Positions 18,035 through 27,520 are shown, counted from the stretch's first letter. The stretch is DNA of 64,000 bases from Leptospira terpstrae serovar Hualin str. LT 11-33 = ATCC 700639 (GCF_000332495.1 NZ_AOGW02000010.1:124001-188000), one strand, 5' to 3'. Made by a program: numbers and translations. The notes: generated by a model from the sequence alone, not told the origin.

Positions 18035-20053
18035 TTAATTTAGATCATTTAGAGATTTTAATAAATTGGGTCTTGCTAAGATACTTGCTTCTACACTTGG
18101 ATGGGAAAACTCATCTCGATATAGATATTGTCCGTTTTTATCTATGAATCTACATTCTTCGTCTGGGCAGAAAACATCCATTAAATCCATGACAAAAAAA
18201 TTAGAATGTCTCTGCTTTAAGTCTACAAGTTTTTCGTTTAAAGGTTCTCGTCTTTTCAAAGTTTCGGTTTTGGAAAAATACAGACAAGGAGGTTCTTTTA
18301 TTTCATGCCACCATTGTTTTTGGGCTAAATCCGGGTTGCAGTTTGATTCTCTCATAAAGGGAATCGCATGTTGAAAGATAACTTTGATTTGTTTTTGTTT
18401 GCAAAGAGTAAGAAACCCACTCAATTCATTACTTAACAAACTGAGACGTTCCTTTGAATTGATATAATCATATAAATCAAAAACCATTATGATTACATCA
18501 TTTGCCTTGAGTTCATTCATAAGTTGAGGAATGATTTTTTCCCAATAATAGTCATTAATTTTATCCCATTTTCCATTGTGGGACAAGTTTGGGGCAGGTG
18601 CTCCACCCCAAGTGGAGGTAATGGTAACCATTGCCCCTTTGTCTGCGATGGTTTGAAACATATAAACTTGAGCGGCACTAAAGGAATTACCTAAAACTAA
18701 ATATTTCCTTTTGTTTTTGAATTCTATTCCGAATGAACATTTTTCAGAAGAAATATTTTTCCCAATATCATTGTTGTCGGTTAGGACGCAGTGGATTGGA
18801 TTCCAAGTTTCCGAATTGTGAGAAACTGGTGCTAATAAATTATGAACACCTTTGAATTTCATTTTTGAAGGTATGCCTAGATAAAACATTCCATCCAAAT
18901 AAAATGGAAAAAGTATCAATCGAATGAATATGATAAAACAAATTGCAAAAAAAATAGAAAGAGTGGCAGGGGAAAAAGATCCATTTTGATTGATAGATTT
19001 CCATTTCCATTCTGAATTTCGTAACGGTGATTCAACCAATTTATAGGAAAGGCTAGAAAGGAAAAAACAAAGGAGGAGAATCAGTGGAATTAGTTCCAAT
19101 TTGATTCCAAATGTCCATCGGAAAAAAGTAACCACTGGCCAATGCCATAAATACAAGGAATAAGATAAAAGTCCAATAAAGGCAATTGGTTTCCATTGTA
19201 GCAGTTTTATAACCGAACTTTTTGATTCAGAAAAAAGTAGAAAAAATGCAGTCAATAGGACTATCAATAGATTATAATATTTTTCTTTAATAGAAGGATA
19301 TTTTGAATCAAATAAAAAAATTAGAATTATAGATAATAAAATAGGTAAAAGAATTAAGGAAACATTGGAGAATATTTTCTTTAAGGAACCATTGTTTCTT
19401 TGCACCTGATTGGAAAAAATAAATACCAACGAACCTATGCTCAATTCCCAAAACCGACTGTGTACAAAATAAAATGCTTTGATAGGATTTTTTTCGAAGT
19501 TTTTAAGGAAGAATAAAAGAGAGAGACCGGTGAATAAAAATAGAATCGATATAAATATTTTTTTATTTTGTGCCCTGTTCATAAATGCCCAAAACAAAAA
19601 AGGAAATAAAAGATAAAACTGTTCTTCCACACCTAAAGACCAAGTATGAGTGAATGCGTTCAACTCAGCTGTGGTGCTAAAATAATCCGTAGCCATACTG
19701 GCTAAATATATATTTCCCAGTCCAACGAGAGAACTGAGACCAGTTTCTATACTCATAGTCGTGTGGTGGGATTCGTTAGAAGAGAATAAAAATGTAATTA
19801 AAATGATTACGGAAGTGGTAAGGAAGAGGGCAGGAAACAGCCGTTTGGCTCTTCTAGCCCAAAAATTCTTTAAAAAATCAAAAATCCCCATTTTATCTTT
19901 TTCTAAAAGCGATTTTGTGATCACAAATCCTGATAAAACGAAAAACATATCCACACCTAAGTATCCACTGGGGCATAACCCGTGTTTTATGTGGTTGAGT
20001 ATAACGGCTATTATGGCGATGGCTCTTAATCCATCGAGTTCCTTCCTGTACAT
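18035..20053 (-). CDS. AT3-SGNH O-acyltransferase (OafA-like)
   Basis: This 672-residue fusion begins with an acyltransferase-3 membrane domain (RKELDGLRAIAIIAVILNH, GVDMFFVLSGFVIT; about ten helices to residue 380). A periplasmic SGNH hydrolase-like domain follows, with GNSFSAAQ carrying the nucleophile Ser and DEFSHPS near the C-terminus carrying the Asp/His pair. Such enzymes move acetyl groups across the membrane and place them on lipopolysaccharide or peptidoglycan sugars. It is transcribed divergently from the O-antigen locus. The 200-bp gap between them holds two matching palindromes, so it may be co-regulated with that locus. Confidence 0.9.
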   Translation of the reverse strand: MYRKELDGLRAIAIIAVILNHIKHGLCPSGYLGVDMFFVLSGFVITKSLLEKDKMGIFDFLKNFWARRAKRLFPALFLTTSVIILITFLFSSNESHHTTMSIETGLSSLVGLGNIYLASMATDYFSTTAELNAFTHTWSLGVEEQFYLLFPFLFWAFMNRAQNKKIFISILFLFTGLSLLFFLKNFEKNPIKAFYFVHSRFWELSIGSLVFIFSNQVQRNNGSLKKIFSNVSLILLPILLSIILIFLFDSKYPSIKEKYYNLLIVLLTAFFLLFSESKSSVIKLLQWKPIAFIGLLSYSLYLWHWPVVTFFRWTFGIKLELIPLILLLCFFLSSLSYKLVESPLRNSEWKWKSINQNGSFSPATLSIFFAICFIIFIRLILFPFYLDGMFYLGIPSKMKFKGVHNLLAPVSHNSETWNPIHCVLTDNNDIGKNISSEKCSFGIEFKNKRKYLVLGNSFSAAQVYMFQTIADKGAMVTITSTWGGAPAPNLSHNGKWDKINDYYWEKIIPQLMNELKANDVIIMVFDLYDYINSKERLSLLSNELSGFLTLCKQKQIKVIFQHAIPFMRESNCNPDLAQKQWWHEIKEPPCLYFSKTETLKRREPLNEKLVDLKQRHSNFFVMDLMDVFCPDEECRFIDKNGQYLYRDEFSHPSVEASILARPNLLKSLNDLN

Positions 20054-20121
20054 CGGTAATGGTCGATACTATTCTTTTGAACTTTAGCGTCGAGTGGATT
20101 TTAGTTTAAATACTAAGAATC

Positions 20122-20140
20122 ATGTTCATTGAATGAACAT
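20122..20140. promoter_or_regulatory. Operator 1: perfect 19-bp palindrome
   Basis: ATGTTCATTGAATGAACAT is a perfect palindrome of 9-bp arms around one base. Written as half-sites it is TGTTCA-N5-TGAACA. It lies between the divergent AT3-SGNH gene and the EPS regulator gene and just upstream of a TTGACC -35-like box. A dimeric winged-helix regulator, most simply the adjacent one, is the likely ligand; this is inference. Confidence 0.65.
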
Positions 20141-20146
20141 TTTTAC

Positions 20147-20176
20147 TTGACCTCGTTCAAAAGCTGAACACATTTT
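20147..20176 (+). promoter_or_regulatory. Candidate promoter of the O-antigen locus
   Basis: TTGACC at 20147-20152 matches a sigma-70 -35 box in five of six bases. At an 18-bp spacing the -10 would be CATTTT (20171-20176), a poor match. TAAAAT at 20178-20183 is a better -10 but lies 25 bp away. Operator 2 falls within the spacer, so a bound repressor would block polymerase. Confidence 0.4.
20154..20170. promoter_or_regulatory. Operator 2: CGTTCA-N5-TGAACA
   Basis: CGTTCAAAAGCTGAACA has the same half-sites and the same 5-bp spacing as operator 1. The centres are 31 bp apart, about three helical turns, placing both sites on one face of the DNA. It overlaps the region between the -35-like box and the possible -10 boxes. 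Confidence 0.6.
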
Positions 20177-20187
20177 GTAAAATAATG

Positions 20188-20240
20188 GGACTCAGGGGGC
20201 GAAGCTACGCCTGGAGAACCACTCGGTAGCCCATTTCGGG
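20188..20240 (+). promoter_or_regulatory. Structured, GC-rich leader before the first O-antigen gene
   Basis: GGCG (20198-20201) can pair with CGCC (20208-20211). The overlapping GCTAC (20204-20208) can instead pair with GTAGC (20226-20230), and CCC (20230-20232) can pair with GGG (20238-20240). The first two pairings exclude each other. CGGTAGC at 20224-20230 and ACTCAGGGGGCG upstream loosely recall the JUMPstart/ops elements of enteric O-antigen operons. An attenuation or antitermination role is an inference. Confidence 0.4.
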
Positions 20241-20253
20241 AACATTTCATTTC

Positions 20254-20592
20254 ATGAAAGAAAATTTCCAATACAACGATCACCATTTAAAGCTCTTGCA
20301 ATTGCTTGAGGAAAACCCGCATTTATCCCAACGGGATGCATCTGACGTGTTGGGTTTGAGTCTTGGAAAGGTGAACTATATTTTAAAAGCCTTTTTAGAT
20401 AAAGGCCTCATTAAAATGAATAATTTTAGAAATAATAAAAATAAACTTTCTTATACATACCTTTTGACTCCGCGAGGAATCGAAGAAAAAGCAAGGATGA
20501 CGTTGCATTTTTATGAAATTAAAAAAAGAGAGTATGAAGCGCTGCGTACCGAAGTTGAAAAGTTAGGTAATATTGTGGAGGGACTGGGTTGA
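20254..20592 (+). CDS. MarR/winged-helix EPS-associated transcriptional regulator
   Basis: This is a 112-residue DNA-binding protein. A winged helix-turn-helix at about 10-75 ([24 protein letters not shown], then a TYLLTPRG wing) is followed by a C-terminal helix suited to dimerisation. It resembles the short MarR-type regulators that commonly open exopolysaccharide and O-antigen loci. It probably controls the downstream cluster and itself through the two upstream palindromes. No strong ribosome site is seen. The ATG sits in a TTTCATGAAA palindrome, and the nearest GGGA may be held in a CCC/GGG hairpin. Its stop overlaps the TTG start of rfbA. Confidence 0.85.
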   Translation: MKENFQYNDHHLKLLQLLEENPHLSQRDASDVLGLSLGKVNYILKAFLDKGLIKMNNFRNNKNKLSYTYLLTPRGIEEKARMTLHFYEIKKREYEALRTEVEKLGNIVEGLG

Positions 20593-21473
20593 AAGGCATT
20601 ATACTCGCTGGCGGATCGGGAACTAGATTGTATCCACTCACAAGAGGTGTTGTTAAGCAGTTGTTGCCTGTATATGACAAACCAATGATTTATTATCCAT
20701 TGTCTGTTCTTATGTTAGCAGGCATTAAAGAAATTCTAATCATATCAACTCCGAATGATACAAAACGATTTGAAGATTTATTTGGAGATGGAAGTGATTT
20801 GGGAATCAAAATTCAATATAAGATTCAGCCATCTCCTGATGGGTTAGCACAGGCATTTTTACTCGGGGAAGAGTTTATTGGAGATGAAGATGTTTGTTTG
20901 GTATTAGGTGATAATATTTTTTACGGCGACGGACTCATCCAATTATTATCGGAAACAATCAATGAAGTGAAGGATTCAAAAAAAGCCGTTGTCTATGGTT
21001 ATAACGTAAAGGATCCAGAAAGATATGGTGTTGCTGAATTAGACAAAGATATGAATGTAATTTCTTTGGTTGAAAAACCAATTCAGCCTAAAAGTAATAT
21101 CGCTGTTGTAGGTTTATATTTTTATCCTGGTGATGTCGTCAAACATGCAAAAAATGTGGTCCCCTCAGAAAGAGGTGAACTTGAAATTACATCACTAAAT
21201 CAAAACTACTTATCAGAATCTAGACTTAAATGCAAAATGTTGGGTCGTGGATTTGCTTGGTTGGATACGGGAACTTATGATAGTCTTTTGGAAGCTTCCA
21301 ATTTTATTGAGGTAATTGAAAAAAGGCAAGGTTTGAAGATTGCCTGTCTAGAGGAAATTGCCTACCGAAAAGGTTTTATCTCTTTGGAAATTCTAAAAAA
21401 ACATGCGGCATTAAACCGGAAAAACCAATATGGTTCCTATCTTTTGGATATTGTAAATTCGGTAGAAAACTAA
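20589..21473 (+). CDS. rfbA: Glucose-1-phosphate thymidylyltransferase
   Basis: RfbA/RmlA joins dTTP and glucose-1-phosphate to give dTDP-glucose. The 294-residue length matches the family, with the nucleotide-binding [13 protein letters not shown] at 6-18, [12 protein letters not shown], and LGDNIFYG for metal binding. The start is TTG, with GGAGG just upstream, and it overlaps the regulator's stop in a TTGA. With RfbB and FdtA/FdtB further along it supplies a dTDP-amino-deoxyhexose. No RfbC/RfbD rhamnose pair sits next to it. Confidence 0.95.
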   Translation: MKGIILAGGSGTRLYPLTRGVVKQLLPVYDKPMIYYPLSVLMLAGIKEILIISTPNDTKRFEDLFGDGSDLGIKIQYKIQPSPDGLAQAFLLGEEFIGDEDVCLVLGDNIFYGDGLIQLLSETINEVKDSKKAVVYGYNVKDPERYGVAELDKDMNVISLVEKPIQPKSNIAVVGLYFYPGDVVKHAKNVVPSERGELEITSLNQNYLSESRLKCKMLGRGFAWLDTGTYDSLLEASNFIEVIEKRQGLKIACLEEIAYRKGFISLEILKKHAALNRKNQYGSYLLDIVNSVEN

Positions 21474-22493
21474 ATGTCAAAGAAAACAATTCTAGTTACT
21501 GGCTCTGCCGGATTTATTGGCTCTAACTTTGTTCCTTATTTTTTAGAAACATATAAGGATGTTAACATTGTAAGTTTAGATAAGTTAACGTATGCGGGAA
21601 ATTTAAACAACTTATCCGAGATTAATGATAATAGCCGCCATAAATTCATCCAAGGTGATATTTGTGATCCCAAAATTTTAGAGTTACTTTTTTCTGAATA
21701 TTCTTTTGATGCAGTCATCCACTTTGCAGCAGAAAGTCACGTTGATAACTCCATTCACAACCCGAAGATTTTTTTAGAAACAAATATAATTGGAACGTTT
21801 CAATTATTACAAAAAGCCTATACAGAATGGTTTGATTCTCCGTTCCAAATTAAAGATAACTTTAAACACGCAAAATTCATTCATATTTCTACAGATGAAG
21901 TTTTTGGTTCACTAGGGGAAGATGGTTATTTTACTGAGTTGTCTCCCTACCAACCAAATTCACCGTATAGCGCAAGTAAAGCTTCCTCTGATCATTTAGT
22001 ACGAAGTTATTTTCACACTTACGGATTGCCCGTGATGATAACCAATTGTTCCAATAATTATGGTCCCAAACAACATGATGAGAAATTAATTCCAACTATC
22101 ATTCGCAATGCGTTATCAGAAAAAAATATTCCTATTTATGGAACGGGTAGTAATGTCCGGGATTGGCTTTTCGTTTTAGACCATGCAAAAGGAATCGATA
22201 AGGTATTTCATTCCGGTAAAGTAGGTGAAACTTACAATATTGGAGGGAATAACGAATTAACAAATAACGAAGTGGTTGCAATTGTTTGTAATCATTTGGA
22301 CCAACTGAATCCACGAAAAAATGGAAAAAGTTATTCTGAGTTAATTAGTTACGTATCGGATAGACCTGGTCACGACAAACGATATGCAATTGATGCAACT
22401 AAAATGAAAAAAGAGTTGGGATGGACTCCTTCGGAAACATTTTCTACAGGGATTTTGAAAACCATTCAATGGTACATCTCCAAATATAAATAA
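21474..22493 (+). CDS. rfbB: dTDP-glucose 4,6-dehydratase
   Basis: RfbB/RmlB converts dTDP-glucose to dTDP-4-dehydro-6-deoxyglucose. The protein has 339 residues and a Rossmann TGSAGFIGS near residues 8-16. The catalytic T140-D141-E142 (STDEVFGS) and Y165/K169 (YSASK) match the known enzyme. It starts immediately after the rfbA stop. Its product is the branch point for the FdtA/FdtB pathway encoded near 51.4-53.0 kb. Confidence 0.95.
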   Translation: MSKKTILVTGSAGFIGSNFVPYFLETYKDVNIVSLDKLTYAGNLNNLSEINDNSRHKFIQGDICDPKILELLFSEYSFDAVIHFAAESHVDNSIHNPKIFLETNIIGTFQLLQKAYTEWFDSPFQIKDNFKHAKFIHISTDEVFGSLGEDGYFTELSPYQPNSPYSASKASSDHLVRSYFHTYGLPVMITNCSNNYGPKQHDEKLIPTIIRNALSEKNIPIYGTGSNVRDWLFVLDHAKGIDKVFHSGKVGETYNIGGNNELTNNEVVAIVCNHLDQLNPRKNGKSYSELISYVSDRPGHDKRYAIDATKMKKELGWTPSETFSTGILKTIQWYISKYK

Positions 22494-22543
22494 TCTGAAT
22501 TGAATGCTAAAGTAACGAAATACGGGAAAAGTAGAATATAATT

Positions 22544-23500
22544 ATGAATAAAGATTCTAAGATATATGTTGCAGGACACAAAGGATTGGTGGGTTCAGCT
22601 CTAGTTCGAGTTTTGAATCACCAAGGATTTATGAATGTTATCGGCAAAACTCGCAAGGAATTGGATTTAACAAACCAGTCGGAAGTGAACAGTTTTTTCG
22701 AAGCGGAAAGGCCCGAATATGTGTTTTTAGCCGCAGCAAAAGTAGGTGGGATTCATGCAAATGATACTTATCCGGCAGAATTTATTTTTTCCAACCTGCA
22801 AATACAAAACAACATCATTGACGCTACATACCGATTCCAAGGTAAAAAATTATGTTTTTTGGGTTCTTCCTGTATTTATCCAAAGTTTGCAAAACAACCT
22901 ATGGACGAAGGACAGCTGTTAGATGGTAAGCTAGAGCCGACTAATGAGCCTTATGCCGTTGCAAAAATAGCCGGTATTGTTATGTGTCAAAGTTATAATC
23001 GTCAATATGGCACAGAGTTTTTTTCTGTAATGCCTACTAATCTTTATGGACCAGGTGATAATTATCATCCTCAAAACTCTCACGTCTTACCGGCGCTCCT
23101 CCGAAGATTCCATGAGGCAAAAGTAAAGGACCTTCCTGAGGTTGTGATTTGGGGGACTGGCAATCCCTTACGAGAGTTTTTATTTTCTGATGATATGGCT
23201 CGTGCCTGTGTCTTTTTAATGAAAAATTATAATGAGTTTCGAGAACCTCGCGGTGGTGAACATGTGAATGTGGGTTCAGGTATTGAAGTGAGTATCCGCG
23301 AACTTGCAGAAACTTTGAAGGATGTTGTTGGTTACAAAGGTAAACTTACCTTTGATTTGACAAAACCTGATGGTACTCCAAGGAAATTATTGGATGTTTC
23401 TAAACTTCACAAAATGGGTTGGAAACATGAGGTTGAGTTAAGAGAAGGAATCAAATTAGCTTATGATGATTTCCTATTGAATGGTGGAGTAGAAAGGTAA
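22544..23500 (+). CDS. fcl: GDP-L-fucose synthase
   Basis: Fcl/WcaG is a bifunctional 3,5-epimerase/4-reductase that makes GDP-L-fucose from GDP-4-dehydro-6-deoxy-D-mannose. The 318-residue protein has an N-terminal [17 protein letters not shown], and catalytic Y137/K141 (YAVAK), at nearly the same positions as in E. coli Fcl. The partner Gmd, which makes the substrate, is not in this window and must be elsewhere or beyond the right edge. Confidence 0.92.
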   Translation: MNKDSKIYVAGHKGLVGSALVRVLNHQGFMNVIGKTRKELDLTNQSEVNSFFEAERPEYVFLAAAKVGGIHANDTYPAEFIFSNLQIQNNIIDATYRFQGKKLCFLGSSCIYPKFAKQPMDEGQLLDGKLEPTNEPYAVAKIAGIVMCQSYNRQYGTEFFSVMPTNLYGPGDNYHPQNSHVLPALLRRFHEAKVKDLPEVVIWGTGNPLREFLFSDDMARACVFLMKNYNEFREPRGGEHVNVGSGIEVSIRELAETLKDVVGYKGKLTFDLTKPDGTPRKLLDVSKLHKMGWKHEVELREGIKLAYDDFLLNGGVER

Positions 23501-23517
23501 AAAAGGGGAATTAAGAA

Positions 23518-24510
23518 ATGAATGTTAAATCTATACTTGTAACTGGTGGAACAGGATCGTTTGGGAAAAGGTTTATTACGAGATTAATCCAAACTTATCC
23601 TGATGTAAAACGTATCGTTGTTTTTTCGCGTGATGAACTTAAACAATATGAAATGTCTTTAGAGTTCCCGAGTGATGAATACCCGCAAATTCGGTTTTTT
23701 ATCGGGGATGTCAGAGATAAATCCAGACTACTTTATGCCTTGGAAGGAATTGATACCGTCATTCATGCCGCTGCGTTAAAACAAGTTCCGGCAGCAGAAT
23801 ACAATCCATTTGAGGCAATCAAAACCAATGTGTTAGGTGCTCAAAATTTGATAGAGGCATGTATTGAAAAAGGTGTGAAACATGTGGTTGCACTTTCGAC
23901 TGACAAGGCTGCTGCACCAATCAATTTATATGGAGCTACCAAATTATGCAGTGATAAACTGTTTATTGCTGCAAACTTATACAAAGGAAATCATGATATT
24001 AAATTTTCTGTTGTAAGGTATGGAAATGTGATGGGCTCTCGTGGTTCGGTGATTCCATTTTTTCAAAAACATAAAGAGAAGGGATTTTTGCCAATCACAC
24101 ACCCAAATATGACTAGGTTCAATATTACTTTGGATGAAGGAGTTGATTTAGTATTTTATGCCATGGAAAACATGTGGGGTGGTGAGATATTTGTTCCAAA
24201 GATCCCAAGTTATAAAATTTTAGATGTGGCTGAGGCAGTGGCACCTGGAATTGAAACTAGGATAGTTGGGATTCGTCCGGGAGAAAAATTGCACGAAGAA
24301 ATGATTACCGAAACTGATGCTTTAAGCACCTTAGAGTTTAAAAAATACTTTGTAATTTTACCTTCATTTAAACCAAAGTGGGAAATTAGTGAATTCATAA
24401 ATCATTTTAAAGGAAAATATTGCAAAGAAGGGTTCCAATACAATAGCGGGAAAAACTCCGAGTGGTTGTCTGTCGAAGATCTTAAGCAGATGATAAAAAA
24501 TTTAAAATAG
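23518..24510 (+). CDS. pseB: UDP-GlcNAc 4,6-dehydratase (5-inverting), pseudaminic acid step 1
   Basis: PseB turns UDP-GlcNAc into UDP-2-acetamido-2,6-dideoxy-L-arabino-hex-4-ulose. The protein has 330 residues, TGGTGSFGKRF at the N-terminus, FSRDELKQYEM, and active-site Tyr138 and Lys142 (YGATK) with LSTDKAAAP preceding. It is the first gene of a clustered pseB-pseC-pseF-pseG…pseI set. An AAGGGGAATTAAGA stretch before the ATG provides the ribosome site. Confidence 0.93.
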   Translation: MNVKSILVTGGTGSFGKRFITRLIQTYPDVKRIVVFSRDELKQYEMSLEFPSDEYPQIRFFIGDVRDKSRLLYALEGIDTVIHAAALKQVPAAEYNPFEAIKTNVLGAQNLIEACIEKGVKHVVALSTDKAAAPINLYGATKLCSDKLFIAANLYKGNHDIKFSVVRYGNVMGSRGSVIPFFQKHKEKGFLPITHPNMTRFNITLDEGVDLVFYAMENMWGGEIFVPKIPSYKILDVAEAVAPGIETRIVGIRPGEKLHEEMITETDALSTLEFKKYFVILPSFKPKWEISEFINHFKGKYCKEGFQYNSGKNSEWLSVEDLKQMIKNLK

Positions 24511-24519
24511 GTTATACTT

Positions 24520-25677
24520 ATGAAAAAGATTTCATACGGAATGCACTCGGTAACTCAAGATGATATTGATTCAGTCATCAATACTCTAAAATCTGATTTT
24601 CTTACTCAAGGTCCGAGTATTGCAAAGTTTGAAGAAAAATTCGCAAAGTATGTCGGAAGCAAATATGCGGTTGCCGTAACAAATGGAACAGCTGCCCTTC
24701 ATTTAGCTGTCATAGCACTTGGATTAGAACCTGGTAAAAAAGTAATAACTTCGCCGATATCATTTGTAGCTTCCTCTAATTCAGTATTGTATGTGGGAGG
24801 AAAAATAGATTTTGCTGATATAGATTCTAACTCAGGTCTAATGGATCTAAAATTATTAGAAGAAAGAATTAAACAAAACGGACCTGAAAAATATTCTGGA
24901 ATCATCGCTGTTAATTTTGCCGGTAATCCAATTAATATGGAAAATTTAAACGGATTAGCAAAAAAACATAATCTCTGGATCATTGAAGATGCTTGCCATT
25001 CTCCCGGTGGATTTTTTACTACTTCGGACTCTAGAAAATCTCGCTGCGGAAGTTGTGAATTTAACGATATATCAATATTTTCATTTCATCCAGTGAAACA
25101 TATTGCTACTGGCGAAGGTGGGATGTTAACAACTAATTCTAAAGAATTGTATGAAAAGTTGTTAGTGCTTAGAACACATGGAATCACTCGTGATAAAACA
25201 AAATTTTTAAATTCGAACGATGATGTTGAAATGGGGCCTTGGTATTACGAAATGCAATCACTTGGATATAATTATCGTATGCCAGATATTTTAGCCACCT
25301 TAGGAATTTCTCAACTGGACAGGGCAGATAAGAATATCAAGAGAAGGCACGAAATTGCGAAAATATACGATGAAGGTTTTAAAAATTCAGAAATTTTACC
25401 ACTCGTAAAGTTTAATGAAGGACATGCCTACCATTTATATGTGATTCAATCAGATAAACGTACTGAAATATATAATGCTTTGGTTAAAAATGAAATTTTT
25501 CCGCAAGTACATTACATTCCAATCCATTTACAACCTTATTATCGAAGTTTAGGGTTTTCAAAAGGTGATTTTCCTAATTCAGAAAATTACTATAATAGAA
25601 CATTGAGTTTGCCTATGTTTCCAACTTTAGAAGACCAAGACATTAACCGAATTATCGAGATTGTATTAGGCGTATGA
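24520..25677 (+). CDS. pseC: UDP-4-amino-4,6-dideoxy-N-acetyl-L-altrosamine transaminase
   Basis: PseC is a PLP-dependent DegT-family aminotransferase that adds the 4-amino group to the PseB product. The protein has 385 residues; the PLP-binding Lys193 lies in FSFHPVKHIATGEGG, with EDACHSPGG upstream. The 3' end overlaps pseF in an ATGA, pointing to translational coupling. Confidence 0.93.
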   Translation: MKKISYGMHSVTQDDIDSVINTLKSDFLTQGPSIAKFEEKFAKYVGSKYAVAVTNGTAALHLAVIALGLEPGKKVITSPISFVASSNSVLYVGGKIDFADIDSNSGLMDLKLLEERIKQNGPEKYSGIIAVNFAGNPINMENLNGLAKKHNLWIIEDACHSPGGFFTTSDSRKSRCGSCEFNDISIFSFHPVKHIATGEGGMLTTNSKELYEKLLVLRTHGITRDKTKFLNSNDDVEMGPWYYEMQSLGYNYRMPDILATLGISQLDRADKNIKRRHEIAKIYDEGFKNSEILPLVKFNEGHAYHLYVIQSDKRTEIYNALVKNEIFPQVHYIPIHLQPYYRSLGFSKGDFPNSENYYNRTLSLPMFPTLEDQDINRIIEIVLGV

Positions 25678-26372
25678 ATTCAATTCTTGCAATTATTACT
25701 GCTCGTGGTGGTAGTAAAAGGATTCCCAGAAAAAATATTAAAGATTTTTGTGGAATTCCAATTATATCTTATCCAATAAACACGGCACTCGATTCAAAAT
25801 TATTTCAAAACGTGATGGTATCAACCGATGATTTGGAAATAAAGAGAATCTCCGAAAATTTTGGTGCAGAAGTACCGTTCCTTAGAAGCTCTAAAAATTC
25901 TGACGATTTTGCAACTACCGCAGATGTTATTCTTGAAGTATTAGAAACTTATGAAAAGCAGTTTGGTAGGAAATTTGAGTATGCGTGCTGTATTTACCCA
26001 ACTTCACCTCTACTAAAAAAAGATCTTTTAGCAAAAGCGCTGGAATTACTCGAAACAAAAAATGCAGATTCTGTATTTCCAATTATACGTTATTCTTCAC
26101 CAATTCAACGTGCATTGATTGAGAATGCAGATGGCTTTATTGAGATGATTCAACCGGAAAATCGGCAAGTTCGTTCACAAGATTTACATCCAGCTTTTTT
26201 TGATGCAGGTCAGTTCTATTTTTTGAACGTCAATACATTTATGATAAAAAGGAAATTGTGGACCGAGCGATCGATTGGTTTAGAGATTTCAGACTTAGAG
26301 GCGCAAGATATAGACAACGAATCTGATTGGAAAATCGCAGAATTAAAATATAAGCTCCTCTATTCTAAATGA
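25674..26372 (+). CDS. pseF: Pseudaminic acid cytidylyltransferase
   Basis: PseF activates pseudaminic acid with CTP to CMP-Pse. It has 232 residues and the CMP-sugar synthetase signature ITARGGSKRIPRKNI at the N-terminus, then STDD and a YPTSPLL block. The gene order places it before PseG; both junctions are ATGA overlaps. Confidence 0.92.
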   Translation: MNSILAIITARGGSKRIPRKNIKDFCGIPIISYPINTALDSKLFQNVMVSTDDLEIKRISENFGAEVPFLRSSKNSDDFATTADVILEVLETYEKQFGRKFEYACCIYPTSPLLKKDLLAKALELLETKNADSVFPIIRYSSPIQRALIENADGFIEMIQPENRQVRSQDLHPAFFDAGQFYFLNVNTFMIKRKLWTERSIGLEISDLEAQDIDNESDWKIAELKYKLLYSK

Positions 26373-27268
26373 AATATGTTATATTCACGGAAGCGCTAAA
26401 AGAAACTGGTCTCGGTCATTTAGGGAGATGCACTGCCCTTGCGGAGATACTTTTAGAGAAAGGGTGTAACGATGTAAGTATTGTTATCGATACAGATAAT
26501 TCTTTTCCTGATTGGTCATATTCGTTTCCAGTTTACAAAGAAAACTGGAAGGACATCCAAACTCTCGAAAAATTGTTTACTGAGTTTTCAATAGAAAAAT
26601 CCGAAAAAAATTTGGTCGTTTATATCGATTCTTATTTGGCTCCTGTTTCAATTTATGAAGAGTTAAATAAATATTCTCAGGAGTTGGTTTGTATCGACGA
26701 TTATCATCGGATTTCGTATCCTCTAGGATCGACAATTCTAAATCCAGGTTTTCCTGGTTTGTTTATCAATTATGATAAATCTAAATACAAAGTAATTACT
26801 GGAAAAAATGAAGTTCTATTGAGGACTCCTTTTCGAGAAAGTTTTGAGACTCCTAAGCGAAATCATCCTCCTTGTAAGGTATTGATAACTTTGGGAGGTT
26901 CAGATCCTCATCTCTATTCAGAGGTATTTTTGAATCTTCTTTGCAAGGAATTTCCTGATTTAGAAAAACACCTTGTCATTGGGCCTGGTTTTTTGAATGG
27001 GAAAGAATTAGTTTCCCTATCAGATTCGAATACGTCTTTATATAAAAACTTATCTGCATTAGAAATGCGTGATCTGATGCTAAAAATGGATTTTGCAATT
27101 ACTGCCGGAGGGCAGACAACGTATGAATTGGACCGATGTGGTGTTCCAATGCTAATGATTAAAACAGCCGAAAACCAATCAGGCAATATACGTGGTTTTG
27201 TTGAATGCCAAGGAGTGAAAGAAATTAAGGATCCAATCGAAGTGGTTCACTTACTGAAAGAAATGTAA
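26369..27268 (+). CDS. pseG: UDP-2,4-diacetamido-trideoxy-L-altrose hydrolase (PseG)
   Basis: PseG is a GT-B-like hydrolase that removes UDP before PseI condenses the sugar. The 299-residue protein begins with TGLGHLGRC, which holds the catalytic His, then has VLITLGGSDP and a C-terminal TAGGQTTYELDRCGVPML. It has no fused PseH acetyltransferase domain, as some PseG proteins do. The 4-N-acyl group its usual substrate carries would have to come from another enzyme. Confidence 0.9.
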   Translation: MKYVIFTEALKETGLGHLGRCTALAEILLEKGCNDVSIVIDTDNSFPDWSYSFPVYKENWKDIQTLEKLFTEFSIEKSEKNLVVYIDSYLAPVSIYEELNKYSQELVCIDDYHRISYPLGSTILNPGFPGLFINYDKSKYKVITGKNEVLLRTPFRESFETPKRNHPPCKVLITLGGSDPHLYSEVFLNLLCKEFPDLEKHLVIGPGFLNGKELVSLSDSNTSLYKNLSALEMRDLMLKMDFAITAGGQTTYELDRCGVPMLMIKTAENQSGNIRGFVECQGVKEIKDPIEVVHLLKEM

Positions 27269-27520
27269 AATCAGGCAGAATAAAATCAAAAGAGCCTTCG
27301 GAGTCAAAGATAAAAACTAAAGTATTTGATGCACCGCACCTGGATTCGCCAATTAATAAATATGAAAATCGTTCGGTTGAGAATAGGTTTCTTTAAATAG
27401 CTATGTTGAGGTTTAATAGGCAGTTGAAGAATAAATTCTTTGGTTGCATTCAAATTGATTTTAACATTTTTAAGAAAATCTTTAGGTGTATTGAATTCCT
27501 TTTTTAGGTAAAAAGTTTTT
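27269..27520 (+). other. 252-bp gap inside the pse module; possible decayed sequence
   Basis: No complete gene is seen here. A frame different from pseG stays open from inside pseG to about 27394 (…DAPHLDSPINKYENRSVE…). A second short one then runs to 27507. No GNAT motif could be found in any frame. PseH usually lies in this neighbourhood, so this could be a remnant of a lost gene, but the sequence gives no positive match. Confidence 0.25.

Noticed and set aside
20249..20259. TTTCATGAAA palindrome over the regulator start codon as a third operator
   Set aside because: It lacks the YGTTCA-N5-TGAACA format of the two clear sites and short AT-rich palindromes are common here.
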